From contig CANSII010000003.1 in the NCBI GenBank assembly GCA_947646915.1, positions 69,010 through 110,156 of the forward strand: a DNA stretch of 41,147 nucleotides, written 5' to 3'. Below, in pieces: positions 10,099-18,981 of this stretch. Each line of letters begins with the position of its first letter. Positions within the stretch are counted from its first letter, which is position 1. The position numbers and the translations under genes are program-made. Origin of the DNA: an uncultured Clostridium sp. Lineage in GTDB: Bacteria > Bacillota > Clostridia > TANB77 > CAG-508. Under the pieces are notes generated by a model. The model had not been told where the DNA came from. It worked only from the letters and a program-made list of their open reading frames with translations, and ran no database searches.

Positions 10099-10965
10099 TT
10101 ACATTTCTCTTCTCCAATAAAATAAATACTGCTGTGCTAATCCCTTTAAACTACCAAATTTGTCTTCTGCTATTTTTTCAATTTTTGTTTTACTTACTTT
10201 TGTTTCATCATCTTCTTTTATATATAAATCATTCATTACTCTTCTAACCCATACATCTATTGGAAATACATCATATCTTTTTAAATCTGAAAAGAGTAAG
10301 ATGCAGTCTGCAACTTTTGGTCCTACTCCTGATAGTTTTAATAATTCATTTCTAACTTCTTGTGTTTTTGGATTGTTTTGTAATTTTTCTAAATCAACTT
10401 CCTTGTTTAATATCATTTTTGTTGTTTCATATAGCCTAATATCTCTAAATCCTAATCCCATTTTTCTATATTCTTCTACACTTACATCTTTTAATTGTTC
10501 TTTTGTTGGAAATGTATAATATTTTTTTCTGTTCCATTCAATTTCATTTCCATATTTTTTTGATAGTCTTTCTATTATTCCTTTTATTCTTGGTATATTG
10601 TTATTAGCTGATATTATAAATGATATTATTGTTTCCCATAGATCTTGTTTCAGTATTCTTATTCCTTTCCCATATTCTATACTCTTTTTTAGGTATTCAT
10701 CTATATTTGATAGTTTTTGTTTTATGTCTTCATAGTTTGCGTTTAAATCAAAATAGTTTTCTACTATAGATTTTATATCTCCTTCACATTTTCCAGTAAA
10801 TATTATATTTTCTGTTTCTTTTTTTACATTTATAATTGCATTTTTTATTACTCCTGTATAGCTTCCATCTTCTTGCTCATTCCATCTAAAACATTGTCCA
10901 CATTCAAATATGTCTTTTAATTCAAATGATTCTTGATTTTTTAATATATATTTTTGCTCTTTCAT
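10099..10965 (-). CDS. 8-oxoguanine DNA glycosylase / AP lyase, OGG1 type
   Basis: A 288-residue HhH-GPD glycosylase with the N-terminal OGG domain. It excises 8-oxoguanine and nicks the strand. The helix-hairpin-helix reads LSGVGPKVADC with the catalytic lysine at K217, and the conserved aspartate is D237 in FPIDVWVRRV. An in-frame ATG at 10986 exists, but the ATG at 10965 has AGAGGA upstream and matches the usual family start better. The N-terminal ECGQCFRW is the OGG substrate-pocket segment. It is followed by the palindromic repeats and addB, all in the same direction. Confidence 0.92.
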   Translation of the reverse strand: MKEQKYILKNQESFELKDIFECGQCFRWNEQEDGSYTGVIKNAIINVKKETENIIFTGKCEGDIKSIVENYFDLNANYEDIKQKLSNIDEYLKKSIEYGKGIRILKQDLWETIISFIISANNNIPRIKGIIERLSKKYGNEIEWNRKKYYTFPTKEQLKDVSVEEYRKMGLGFRDIRLYETTKMILNKEVDLEKLQNNPKTQEVRNELLKLSGVGPKVADCILLFSDLKRYDVFPIDVWVRRVMNDLYIKEDDETKVSKTKIEKIAEDKFGSLKGLAQQYLFYWRREM

Positions 10966-11072
10966 ATATTTATTTCTTCCTCTCATAATATAAGTTTCTC
11001 AATAATTATATCATAAATTTAAGCAAAATAATATTAATTTGTTTTTAATTTTCAGTTTTTTGTAAAACTATA

Positions 11073-11924
11073 TTATTTAAATCCTAATCCTACTACTTCT
11101 CTTGCATTTGCAACAATTATAAAACTATTTGGATCTATACTTTTGGCAACTTGTTTTACTCTTGCAACATCTCCTCTTGATGCAGCACAAATAAGCACTA
11201 ATTTTTGTTCATTTGTATACATTCCTTTTCCAAATAAACCTGTAGTCCCCTTTCCTACTTTCTCACCTATCTGCTCAGCGATTTCTTGATTTTTGTCTGA
11301 AATTATTATTAATAATTTAGTAAAATATATTCCTTCAAATATAATATCTATTATTTTTCCCATTAGATAAATTGCAATGGCTGAATATAACCCAATCTCT
11401 ATTTTTTTAAAGAATATTATGTTCATTAAAACAATAAAAATATCTATTAATATAATTACATTACTTGTTCTAATATTAGGATTATATGTTTTAGCAACTA
11501 TACTAATTAGGTCTGATCCTCCTGTTGATGAATTTGATTTTAATATTATTGCTGTTCCTAATCCTATAATTATTCCTCCATATATACAAGCCAAAAATCT
11601 GTCTTGAGTTAATGGTTGCAGTTTATCTAATAAATCTATAAATACAGAAAATGATGTTGTTCCTATTATAGATTTTACAAAAATACTTTTTCCTAATTTA
11701 TATCCTGCAAATAAAAACAATGGTATATTAAATGCTAATATTGTTATTCCCATTGGTATATTTAAAAAATAGTACAATATAGTTGCAATTCCTGCAAATC
11801 CTCCCGATGATAATTGATTTGGTAGTAAAAATAATGATGTTGCAATAGCCATTATAAATGCACCAAATACTGTTCCTAAAATTTCAAAAATTAACGTTTT
11901 TATTTCCTTTTGCTTTATATCCAT
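11073..11924 (-). CDS. YitT family membrane protein (DUF161 + DUF2179)
   Basis: A 283-residue protein with five to six membrane segments in the first 200 residues, including the family's LPNQLSSGGFAGIATIL and SSTGGSDLIS motifs. A cytoplasmic C-terminal DUF2179 domain of about 80 residues follows (KGTTGLFGKGMYTNEQKLVL). YitT proteins are common in Firmicutes and their transported substrate is unknown. The ribosome site AAAGGTGA lies inside the hairpin at 11927-11959, so translation may be reduced when the upstream terminator is read through. Confidence 0.9.
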   Translation of the reverse strand: MDIKQKEIKTLIFEILGTVFGAFIMAIATSLFLLPNQLSSGGFAGIATILYYFLNIPMGITILAFNIPLFLFAGYKLGKSIFVKSIIGTTSFSVFIDLLDKLQPLTQDRFLACIYGGIIIGLGTAIILKSNSSTGGSDLISIVAKTYNPNIRTSNVIILIDIFIVLMNIIFFKKIEIGLYSAIAIYLMGKIIDIIFEGIYFTKLLIIISDKNQEIAEQIGEKVGKGTTGLFGKGMYTNEQKLVLICAASRGDVARVKQVAKSIDPNSFIIVANAREVVGLGFK

Positions 11925-11926
11925 AA

Positions 11927-11959
11927 AAAAATCACCTTTGTTTTATTATGGTGATTTTT
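11927..11959 (-). terminator. Hairpin terminator that also covers the yitT ribosome site
   Basis: Perfect 10-bp stem AAAAATCACC/GGTGATTTTT with a 13-base loop, followed on the minus strand by a T run. It ends the M23 peptidase transcript (stop at 11980). The 3' arm contains the GGTG of the YitT gene's own ribosome site, about 9 bases before its ATG. Confidence 0.75.
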
Positions 11960-11979
11960 AGTTTCTTTTATACTTAAAT

Positions 11980-12933
11980 TTACTTATATAAATAGTTTTG
12001 AGGATTTACATGTTGTCCATTTATTCGTATTTCTAGATGTAAATGTGATCCTGTAGAATTTCCTGTACTTCCTACTGCTGCAATTACATCTCCTGCTTTT
12101 ACTTGTTGGCCTACTTTTACATACATTTTACTTGTATGTGCATACCAGCTTTCTATTCCATTTCCATGATCTATTTTTACTAGATTCCCATAAGCTCCCT
12201 TATATTCTGCAAATGTTACTGTTCCATCTGATATTGCTTTTATTGGTGTTCCTGTTGAAGTTGCTATATCTAATCCTGTATGTGATGAACTTCTTATTCT
12301 ACTGTTGACTCCATATCTTGATGTTATAGTTCCAGTTACAGGTAGTGTTGCAACTCTGATTCCATTTATATTAGCAATTGCCTTACTATCTTCTATTTTT
12401 CCTAAAGTTTCCAATATATTTGATTTTGCTATTTCTAATTCATGTGTTTGCATTTCTTCTATATTCTCAGTTTTCTTTTCTTCTATTGAAGCTTCTTCGC
12501 TCTTTATTTCACTAATTAATTGTTCTGCTTCTTCTAATGTATTGACAGATTCTACTCTTTCATTATTTATTAATATATCATAATATTTATAAGTTATTTT
12601 CATATCTTTTTGTAATGCTATTAACACTTCATCTTCATTTGTTTCTTGTGATTTATCTACTAATTTTAATTCATATTTTGGAGTATCAATTATTTCTATA
12701 CTTTCTATATTTTTTGATTTATAATTTTGAGTATAATCTGCTAATTCTTGCTGAAATAGCTCTTTACTTTCAATATACCCTGCTTTTTCCCCTGAAATGA
12801 CTACTTCATATATTGGCTTATATTTTATTAAGACTATTGCTATTATACATCCAAATGCTATTAAAATTATGTTAAAAAGTTTTAATATCTCTTTTGTATA
12901 GAATTTAAACTTTTTCTTTAAAATAAAATTCAC
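11980..12933 (-). CDS. Membrane-anchored M23 peptidoglycan endopeptidase
   Basis: A 317-residue protein. A basic N-terminus and one membrane segment (about residues 18-37) put the rest outside the cell. A linker of about 150 residues includes a Glu-rich coiled-coil (about 130-180). The C-terminal LytM/M23 domain has all zinc and catalytic residues: H218-x3-D222 (SSHTGLDIA), H266 (YAHTSKM) and H297/H299 (GSHLHLEIR). The family cuts peptide cross-bridges, often in spore formation or division. The only start that fits is GTG at 12933, with AGGAG unusually close (1 base), so the exact start is uncertain. No LysM domain is seen. Confidence 0.9.
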   Translation of the reverse strand: MNFILKKKFKFYTKEILKLFNIILIAFGCIIAIVLIKYKPIYEVVISGEKAGYIESKELFQQELADYTQNYKSKNIESIEIIDTPKYELKLVDKSQETNEDEVLIALQKDMKITYKYYDILINNERVESVNTLEEAEQLISEIKSEEASIEEKKTENIEEMQTHELEIAKSNILETLGKIEDSKAIANINGIRVATLPVTGTITSRYGVNSRIRSSSHTGLDIATSTGTPIKAISDGTVTFAEYKGAYGNLVKIDHGNGIESWYAHTSKMYVKVGQQVKAGDVIAAVGSTGNSTGSHLHLEIRINGQHVNPQNYLYK

Positions 12934-13373
12934 TCTCCTTTTTAAAGTGTGCTCTTAGTTAATATTTACCTATAATTGTCTTAACCTGAAATTTATAACA
13001 TTTTTTATGCAACTTATTACTATTATACTATATATTCTACGCATTTTCAAATTATGTATACATTATTTGGTTCTATTTTCATTTTTTTATATCTTTATAT
13101 GTTTTATTTTTCCATTTTTTCTATTTTTAGCTAAGAATTTGTCTATTTTACTCACTTTTTCTCGTTTTCTTTTTATGTATACAATATTATTTTACATTTA
13201 TTTTTCTTTTTTTCCATTTTTTAACACATATATCAATTTTTATTTAATCGTATCTTCAAAACTTATAAGTTAAATGATATATTACATGTAATATTATTAA
13301 TATGTTTGAAAGTACTGTTACTAATTTTCAATTCTTCAAACATGATTATAATTTGAGAAAGGAATGATATATA
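12934..13373. other. 440-bp intergenic region with two inverted repeats
   Basis: No convincing gene. The plus strand is T-rich and open frames here lack ribosome sites. It holds the divergent control region of the M23 gene and the XRE gene. Close to the XRE gene lie a perfect palindrome ATTACATGTAAT (13281-13292) and a 9-bp inverted repeat ATGTTTGAA/TTCAAACAT (13302-13310 and 13335-13343). Either could be an operator for the adjacent XRE protein. Confidence 0.5.
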
Positions 13374-13709
13374 ATGGCTTTAGATTATAGTGTTATTGGT
13401 TCTAGAATTAAACAAGCAAGATTAGAAAAAAATATGACTCAAGAAGATTTAGCTGATAAAATTGATATTTCTGTAGCTTTTTTAAGTAGAGTTGAAAGAG
13501 GTAATTCTCATATTAATTTAAAAAGATTAAATCAAATTTGTGGTTTATTAGATGTTTCTGAAGGTTATCTTTTAAATGGTGCTTCTAGTAGCTCTGAAAA
13601 TTATCTTGATAAAGAATTTACAGATTTAATTAAAAGTGTTTCTCCTGATAAACAAAAGCTGATTTATAATGTGGCAAAAGCAATTGTTGAAACAGATATT
13701 GATGAATAA
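13374..13709 (+). CDS. XRE-family transcriptional regulator
   Basis: A 111-residue protein. Residues 8-62 form a Cro/C1 helix-turn-helix (IGSRIKQARLEKNMTQEDLA, then ISVAFLSRVERG), the rest being a short helical tail (DKEFTDLIKSVSPDKQKLIYNV) likely used for dimerisation. The start follows GAAAGGA. It is the only plus-strand gene between the host series and the prophage and has its own terminator. It could be a host SinR-like regulator or a prophage-edge regulator. The palindromes upstream suggest autoregulation. Confidence 0.88.
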   Translation: MALDYSVIGSRIKQARLEKNMTQEDLADKIDISVAFLSRVERGNSHINLKRLNQICGLLDVSEGYLLNGASSSSENYLDKEFTDLIKSVSPDKQKLIYNVAKAIVETDIDE

Positions 13710-13729
13710 ATAAATTTTAAATTAACCTA

Positions 13730-13760
13730 AAAAGCAGTTTTCGTAAAGAAAACTGCTTTT
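13730..13760. terminator. Intrinsic terminator of the XRE gene (bidirectional)
   Basis: Perfect 13-bp stem AAAAGCAGTTTTC / GAAAACTGCTTTT with a 5-base loop GTAAA, 20 bases after the XRE stop. A and T tracts on both sides allow use in both directions. The stop codon of the minus-strand peptidoglycan-binding remnant lies at its right edge. Confidence 0.9.
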
Positions 13761-14047
13761 AATTTATTGTTGTATTTGTTGGTCCTGTTCCAACAACATT
13801 TTCTTGTAATGATCTCCATGTGTTACATCCTACTATCCCATCTGCTACTAATCCTCTAGATCTTTGATAGCTAATTACTGCATTTTGTGTGGCTACTCCA
13901 AATATTCCATCTAATCCTCCTGTTTTAAATCCTAATGTATTTAAATCATCTTGTGCTATTAATACATAATTACTTATACTTCCTCTTTTTATTAATGGAA
14001 ATCCTCCTGTTGAACAAGCAGGTCTCCCAAATCTTTTGTCAAGATAT
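13759..14047 (-). pseudogene. 5'-truncated peptidoglycan-binding protein fragment
   Basis: Translating the minus strand from about 14047 to a TAA at 13759-13761 gives about 95 residues without a start codon; an in-frame TAA precedes it at 14048-14050. The peptide contains a clear PG_binding_1 domain: LIKRGSISNYVLIAQDDLN, then LGFKTGGLDGIFGVATQNAV, then SYQRSRGLVADGIVGCNTW. These domains attach wall hydrolases or spore proteins to peptidoglycan. The missing N-terminal part would have held the rest of the protein. The gene was probably cut by recombination, possibly by prophage insertion. Confidence 0.8.
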
Positions 14048-14061
14048 TAATGATACATACA

Positions 14062-14199
14062 TTATTTTAACATTGCATTTACAATATTTACTCTTATTTT
14101 ATTATATACTTTAATCAACTTCTTTTTTAAAAATATTCTTTCTATAAGGTTTAGTTCCTTAATTATATCCTCTAATATTACATCATTTGTTTCTTTCAT
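14062..14199 (-). CDS. Small hypothetical protein, 45 residues
   Basis: The longer open frame starts at 14322, but the internal ATG at 14199 has a strong AGAGGGA site six bases upstream, giving a 45-residue basic helical peptide (KETNDVILEDIIKELNLIER...KVYNKIRVNIVNAMLK). No membrane segment or known motif. It lies between the truncated wall-binding fragment and the second XRE gene, all leftward. Function unknown. Confidence 0.6.
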   Translation of the reverse strand: MKETNDVILEDIIKELNLIERIFLKKKLIKVYNKIRVNIVNAMLK

Positions 14200-14479
14200 A
14201 AACAATCCCTCTCTTTCGTGAAAACTTATACAGTCTTTATTCAAGGGGTTATAAATTGTCTTAATTATATTATTACTTTTTTTGTTTGTAAATACTTTTC
14301 TACTTTCTTTTTCGACAAGCATGTTATTACACTCTCCTATTAAATAATTTCAATTGAGCTCATTTGATATTTAAATTATACATTTTATTTTATAAAAGTC
14401 TTAAATTATTTTACGAAAGTGCATTTTTATTATACGAAACTACTTTTTTTAGCGAGTTTGGCTTTTTTTATTTTTGCTT

Positions 14480-14716
14480 CTAAATCTCTCCTATCCCTTT
14501 GATTTCAATACTTTCCAGTTCATACAAATCCATTATGCTAGAAACCAAATTTTCTGATATTACTATCATTTCTGCTAAAGAAATTCTGTCTGCTGATATT
14601 TCATTATTTTCTATATTTGACAATCTTTCTCTTTCTATTCCTGTATCTTCTTCTAATTTTCTTAAACTAATTCCTTTTTCTTCTCTTATTTCTTTTATCT
14701 TTATTTTTATCGTCAT
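14480..14716 (-). CDS. Small XRE-type helix-turn-helix protein
   Basis: 78 residues, almost all one Cro/C1 domain: IKIKEIREEKGISLRKLEED, then GIERERLSNIENNE as the recognition helix. The start follows AGGTGA. It sits at the left end of the prophage just after the lysis genes and behind the late-operon terminator, so it probably has its own expression. The segment 14200-14479 to its left holds no other gene I can support. Whether it is phage or host is unclear. Confidence 0.8.
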   Translation of the reverse strand: MTIKIKIKEIREEKGISLRKLEEDTGIERERLSNIENNEISADRISLAEMIVISENLVSSIMDLYELESIEIKGIGEI

Positions 14717-14748
14717 TCTATCACCTCAGAGTTAGTTTCTCCGAAGTG

Positions 14749-14791
14749 TTTCTTTTTATACAAAAAGAAAAAGCCCCTTTCTGCTGGGACT
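14749..14791 (-). terminator. Terminator of the prophage late operon
   Basis: On the minus strand, AGTCCC (14786-14791) pairs with GGGGCT (14772-14777) around an 8-base loop and is followed by TTTTTCTTTTT. A second 9-bp hairpin (14749-14770, loop ATAC on the plus strand) overlaps the T tract. It lies about 90 bases after the amidase stop. Confidence 0.65.
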
Positions 14792-14883
14792 AATTCTATA
14801 ATCTATTTTTCATAGGTTTATTATAACACATATATCATAAAAAGTTTGTCGAAATGTGGAATACTTTTTTTATTATTTTATTT

Positions 14884-15777
14884 TTATAACACATTAATTT
14901 TAAATGCCTCTAATCTTAATGCTTTTCCTACTGTTCCTACTCTTATCTCTGTACCTTTTGAACTTGGTAGCCAACCAACATCTTGTATATGTTCTTGTAC
15001 TTCTAATGATCTATTGCATTTTATTTCTATTGCTTCTATTCTTTTGCATTGTCCTGTTGTTCCTGCTACCTGTCCACTTTGTACCCAGTCTGTCCAGCCT
15101 ATGTCTTCTACATGTACTCTGTAGCTTAGTTCTGTTCCATTTTGTCCTTCTAATATTATTGCTTCTATTCTTTTTTCTTCTCCTGTTGTTCCTGCTATCT
15201 CTCCTGCTTTTTGCCAGTTTGTCCATCCTTTGTCTTCTATATGTACTTTATATTTTATTTCTGTTTTTGTTCCTATATTTGTTTCTTGTTTTTGCGTTTC
15301 TTTTAGCTTTTCTTTAAATTCTTCCCATCTTTTTGGATTGTTTACAAATGGGGCTGGACAACTTTTATGTGTTACATCATAGTGTCTTATTACATTTTCT
15401 ATTGGTATTTTGTATTTTGACATTAGTTCTTTGGTTAGTTCTATTGTTTTATTTATTACTTCTTCTTTTATGTCTAGTGTTCCTTTGTTGTTATAACAAC
15501 ACATTTCTATTCCTATTGAATTTGAGTTTCTACAATTGCTATAATATGTTCCTGTTGTTCCACAGTGCCAGCTACTATCTCCTTCTTTTACTACTTGCCA
15601 TATTTCGTTTTCGTCTACAAAGTAATGTGCTGATGCTTGTCTATTTACTGAATAAAAATAGTCTGCGTTTGCCTTTGCTGTACTTACTGCTCCTACATAG
15701 TGTATTACTATATATTTATTTTGTTTATTATTCATTATTGTTCTATTTATTTGTGTTAGTTTTGTTTTTATTTCCAT
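14884..15777 (-). CDS. Phage endolysin: N-acetylmuramoyl-L-alanine amidase with three ChW repeats
   Basis: 297 residues. Residues 20-150 form an Amidase_2 (T7-lysozyme-type) domain with zinc ligands H26 (YIVIHYVGA), H132 and C140 (RHYDVTHKSCPAP). It cuts the bond between MurNAc and L-Ala to lyse the host. After a Lys/Glu/Thr linker come three Clostridial hydrophobic W repeats (about residues 170-297), each with a GW near the start and AGTTG or VGTVG, then RxEA. These are typical of Clostridia and probably bind the wall. Its ATG overlaps the stop of the 17-residue ORF (TAATG), and AAGGAG lies 10 bases upstream. Confidence 0.93.
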   Translation of the reverse strand: MEIKTKLTQINRTIMNNKQNKYIVIHYVGAVSTAKANADYFYSVNRQASAHYFVDENEIWQVVKEGDSSWHCGTTGTYYSNCRNSNSIGIEMCCYNNKGTLDIKEEVINKTIELTKELMSKYKIPIENVIRHYDVTHKSCPAPFVNNPKRWEEFKEKLKETQKQETNIGTKTEIKYKVHIEDKGWTNWQKAGEIAGTTGEEKRIEAIILEGQNGTELSYRVHVEDIGWTDWVQSGQVAGTTGQCKRIEAIEIKCNRSLEVQEHIQDVGWLPSSKGTEIRVGTVGKALRLEAFKINVL

Positions 15778-15830
15778 TATTCTTCCACTCCTTCTATTTC
15801 CTTTTCAAATCCATAGTTTTCTTCTTCCAT
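15777..15830 (-). CDS. 17-residue ORF coupling holin to amidase
   Basis: ATG at 15828-15830, 2 bases after the holin stop, with AAGGAGG within the holin's last codons. The peptide is MEEENYGFEKEIEGVEE, and its TAA overlaps the amidase ATG as TAATG. The strong ribosome site and exact fit suggest it is translated. Its role may be only to couple translation, or it may be a tiny acidic lysis protein. Confidence 0.5.
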   Translation of the reverse strand: MEEENYGFEKEIEGVEE

Positions 15831-15832
15831 GA

Positions 15833-16018
15833 TTATTCCTCCTTCTTGTTCTTTTCTTCTACTTTTTGATGTTGTGTTCCAAAATAAAATGCTATTATCA
15901 TTAAATATATATCTTTTATATCAAATTGCTTAAATATTGCTAAAAAACATACTACTATTGTTAGTAATATTGTTATTATACTTTTTACATTTATTAGTTT
16001 TTCCCATTTTCCTTCCAT
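15833..16018 (-). CDS. Putative phage holin
   Basis: 61 residues with a positively charged start (MEGKWEKLINVKS), a hydrophobic segment at about 13-29, a short polar turn (FKQFDIKD), a second weaker hydrophobic stretch (IYLMIIAFYFG) and a Lys/Glu-rich tail. That layout and its place just before the endolysin fit a small two-segment holin, which makes membrane holes to release the lysin. No family is certain from sequence. Confidence 0.75.
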   Translation of the reverse strand: MEGKWEKLINVKSIITILLTIVVCFLAIFKQFDIKDIYLMIIAFYFGTQHQKVEEKNKKEE

Positions 16019-16029
16019 TTTTATTCCTC

Positions 16030-16350
16030 CTACATAAATTTACTTAGTCCTAGTATAAATGCTATTGCTGTTAATCCAATTCCTATAAAAAAAGAAATCA
16101 CTTGTTTTTTTATTTGTGATTTCGTATTTTCATATTCTTTTAATGGCTTTTCTTCTAATTCACTTAATCTACTGTCCATTTTATTTACATCTTCTCTCAT
16201 TGCTTTCATTTCTGTTGCTATTTCTTTTACACTTATTGTTAATTCATACATATTTTCTACTTTGTTTTCTAGTGTATCTATTCTTTTTGTATTTGATTTT
16301 GCCCTTTCTTCTATATGGGCTATTTTTTCTATTATTTCTGTATTTTCCAT
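16030..16350 (-). CDS. XhlA-like haemolysin/lysis accessory protein
   Basis: The ATG at 16350 has GAGGT upstream, giving 106 residues; an open frame also extends to 16398. The first ~75 residues are coiled-coil (IAHIEERAKSNTKRIDTLEN, then VENMYELTISVKEIATEMKAM), and a single membrane segment follows (VISFFIGIGLTAIAFILG), ending LSKFM. This is the layout of XhlA, which works with a holin in Bacillus PBSX lysis. It comes immediately before the holin. Confidence 0.8.
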   Translation of the reverse strand: MENTEIIEKIAHIEERAKSNTKRIDTLENKVENMYELTISVKEIATEMKAMREDVNKMDSRLSELEEKPLKEYENTKSQIKKQVISFFIGIGLTAIAFILGLSKFM

Positions 16351-16351
16351 T

Positions 16352-16549
16352 TTATACCTCACTTTCTTCAATTTCGATATTTTGATTCTTTTCTTCATAC
16401 ATTCTTTCTATTTCTTCTAAATCTCTTTGCATTAATACTCCTTTTTCATACCATCCACTTGCATATTGATATGTTTGATATAATGCTACTTCTTTTTCTA
16501 TCATGTCTCTTATTCCTGTCATTATAAATTGTCTTAAAAATTCGTTCAT
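16352..16549 (-). CDS. Small phage tail-end protein, possibly XkdX-like
   Basis: ATG at 16549 follows AGGAGGTG; the gene starts just after the tail-fibre stop. The 65-residue peptide has FLRQFIMTGIRDMIEKEVAL, then ASGWYEKGVLMQRDLEEIER, then a Glu-rich tail. The W-Y-x-K-G-x-L pattern and its place between tail fibre and lysis genes recall XkdX-type small proteins, but the match is weak. It ends one base before the XhlA-like start. Confidence 0.6.
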   Translation of the reverse strand: MNEFLRQFIMTGIRDMIEKEVALYQTYQYASGWYEKGVLMQRDLEEIERMYEEKNQNIEIEESEV

Positions 16550-16550
16550 T

Positions 16551-18489
16551 TTACACACCTCCTGTTGCTATTATTGCTTCTGTTATATTTTCTAATATTG
16601 TTTCTATGTCTTTTCTATATTTTATCTCTATTATTGGTTTTACTTCTTCTGTACTATATATTATTGTTTCATTTTTATATGTTCTTGTTTCCTTTATTTT
16701 TTCTAATGCTTCTTCTTGTTCTTTCGTACATTCTAAGTCTTTTGGCTCTTCTAAAATATAATCTACTGTCGCTCCTTGCGATAATTCTCCTGTTGTTGAT
16801 TTATATTCTGTTTCTATTGTTTCATCTTTATATTCTTCTATTCTTTCTATTTTATGTCTTTCATACCATTTTTCTTCTTTTTTTATAAATGTATCTGCTA
16901 TATTTCCTATTCTTCTTAATGGCTGTTGTACTGGTAATATGAATCTTTCTTCTTCATGTTCTTCATATTCTGTTGCAGTATTTCCTTTTTCTATCATTAA
17001 ATCTCCTATATAATCATAAAATTCATCTTTCATATTTATATTGACATATTCATTATTAATTTCTCTTCGTATCCATCTAAAGTTTATTTTAAATAATTCT
17101 GCATTTTTTGGTATTGCGAATGTTTTTATAAACTTTTCTCCAGTTTTATATATATTCTCGTAAAAAATATTATATATAGTTATTGGTTTCTTTTGAGCAT
17201 CTACAATTAATATTTGACCTCTACAAATTTTACAATCTTTTAAAATTTTGAAACTAAGAGTTATTGTTTCATTTTCGTTACAAGAATAATATTTTATATC
17301 TTCTAAACATTGATCTGTTTGATAAAAATTGTTTTCTGTACCATCATTATTAAAATAAACTCCTCTCCAATCTTCTTTTTTAAAATCTAATATATTTTTA
17401 TTGCATTTTAATATTTCAATATTTCCTTCTTCCCCTACACTTTTTATTTCACTTGGATATTCTTTACTTGGTAATACTCCATATTTTTCATATTCTGTCT
17501 GTTTCATTTTTGATATAACAGGATATACTAAAATCTCATTTGCTGTAAATTCTTTTTTAAATGTAAATAAACACATAAATTCTGGATATAATTCAGAGTT
17601 TTTATCAAATGTATCTGTTTCATATGCTCTTGCATTATAATATACCTCTCCATTTTTACCTTGCATTAGCATATAATATGTATCATAACTTTGAGCTGTT
17701 GAATTGAAATTGTAAAAATAATATTTTCCATCTTCTAAATTTGATATATCTAGTTTAAAATATGTATCTTTTGTTGCTGTTCCATTAAATGCTATACTTC
17801 CATCTTCTCTTTTTGTTGCTGTTATTCCATTTTGTTCTAATGTTCCATTTAAAAAGAATGCTAAGTTTGTATTATATAAATTATATCCTTCTCTTTTTTC
17901 TTGATAACTATTTCCTTCTATTTTAAATTCATCAAATGGTAAAGTGCTACTATCATATAAATGAATATATTCTCCTTTTGCTTGTCCGTTTTGGTATTTG
18001 CGATTTTAATAATTCATTTTCTTCTTTTACCTTTTCTATTTCTGTCTTTATTTCTGTGTCATCATAATTTTTAATACTTTCTAATTCTTTTTCCATTTCT
18101 TCTATTTTGGTATTATTTTCAATTGTTTTTATGTCTATTTTTTCTATGTTATCTGTATTAGTTTTTATTTGAGTTTTAAGGCTAGTATCATCATAATTAG
18201 ATAAGCTAATCAGCTTGTTTTTTAAATCATCTGTAAAGTTATTTTCACTCAATGTTTTTCCTTCTATTTTATCTACTTTATTATCTATTGTTTCTTTTAT
18301 TTCTGTGTCATCATATTCTTTTATATTATTTATTTTTTCGTCTTGTTCAATGGCTTTTTGTTTTATTTGTTCTATTTCTGATTTTATTTCAGTATCATCA
18401 TACTTTTCGTGTATTGTTATTTTTTCATTATTTTCAATTGTCATTTCTATATTGTCTTCTTCTAATTCAATTGTTATTTCTTCTTTCAT
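16551..18489 (-). pseudogene. Tail fibre/appendage protein, frameshifted
   Basis: Two frames join to about 645 residues. The first 165 residues are a parallel coiled-coil fibre shaft with four copies of a YDDTEIK-type motif, common in phage fibres, plus the trimer-like EGKTLSENNFTDDLKNKL. The frame breaks at the A4 run at 17989-17992 (TTTT on the plus strand). Removing one base continues SQIPNGQAKGEYIHLYDSS and then KIEGNSYQEKREGYNLYN, a conserved fibre junction. The rest carries two carbohydrate-binding-like beta regions, one with GDLMIEKGNTATEYEEH, and a Glu-rich C-terminus. Likely a receptor-contact or fibre-tip protein. Its start overlaps the BppU-like gene (TAATG). Confidence 0.8.
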
Positions 18490-18851
18490 TAGACCACCTC
18501 ATTTAGTGTGTATTTTTTACTTATTTTTATTGTTCCTATTACCTTTTGTTTTGGTTTGTCTCCTTCATAATAAATTGTTATGTCATATCCATATGCTGTG
18601 TCCATTGATAATTGTTTTGTGTCTTCACTGTTTATTTCTATTTCATATTTTCCTGTTTCTTCATTGTATGTTATTCCATTTTCTAATGTCTTTTGAAATT
18701 TGATTTCTTCATTGTTTGCATGTCTTTTTACTGTCATATATATTTCGTCTTTTTCTTCTAATTTTGCTACTTCTCCATCCTTTTTTATTGCTAAACTTAT
18801 TATTTGGTAATCCATTTTTGGTATTTCTATATCTATTCTTTTTACTGACAT
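18489..18851 (-). CDS. BppU-like baseplate upper protein
   Basis: 120 residues. The pattern (DGEVAKLEEKDEIYMTVKRH, then FQKTLENGITYNEETGKYEI, then AYGYDITIYYEGD and IGTIKISKKYTL) matches the N-terminal domain of BppU-family baseplate proteins, an Ig-like fold that links fibres to the tail tip. It ends by overlapping the fibre gene and follows the 37-residue ORF by 6 bases. Confidence 0.75.
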   Translation of the reverse strand: MSVKRIDIEIPKMDYQIISLAIKKDGEVAKLEEKDEIYMTVKRHANNEEIKFQKTLENGITYNEETGKYEIEINSEDTKQLSMDTAYGYDITIYYEGDKPKQKVIGTIKISKKYTLNEVV

Positions 18852-18857
18852 CTTTCT

Positions 18858-18971
18858 TTACTCTCTTTCTAAGTATTCTTCCATTTCAGGATATTTTTCT
18901 ATTACTTCTTCTTTTCTTAATTTTCCTGTTGCTACTTGTATTTTTAAATATCTTTTTAATTTCTCGTTCAT
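18858..18971 (-). CDS. 37-residue phage protein
   Basis: Too short for most gene finders, but the ATG at 18971 follows GGAGGGA and the stop is 6 bases before the BppU-like gene. The peptide is helical and basic then acidic: MNEKLKRYLKIQVATGKLRK, continuing EEVIEKYPEMEEYLERE. The LKIQVATGKL...EVIEKYPE pattern resembles small XkdX-type proteins that accompany tail fibres in Clostridial phages. Function unknown. Confidence 0.65.
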   Translation of the reverse strand: MNEKLKRYLKIQVATGKLRKEEVIEKYPEMEEYLERE

Positions 18972-18981
18972 ATTATCCCTC

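Noticed and set aside
13007..13273. Open frame of 88 codons on the plus strand
   Set aside because: It is Phe/Leu/Ile-rich from T-rich DNA and has no ribosome site, so it is probably spurious.
17953..17995. Tail fibre as two separate genes
   Set aside because: The second piece has no ribosome site, and the frames join at a conserved fibre motif when one base is removed.
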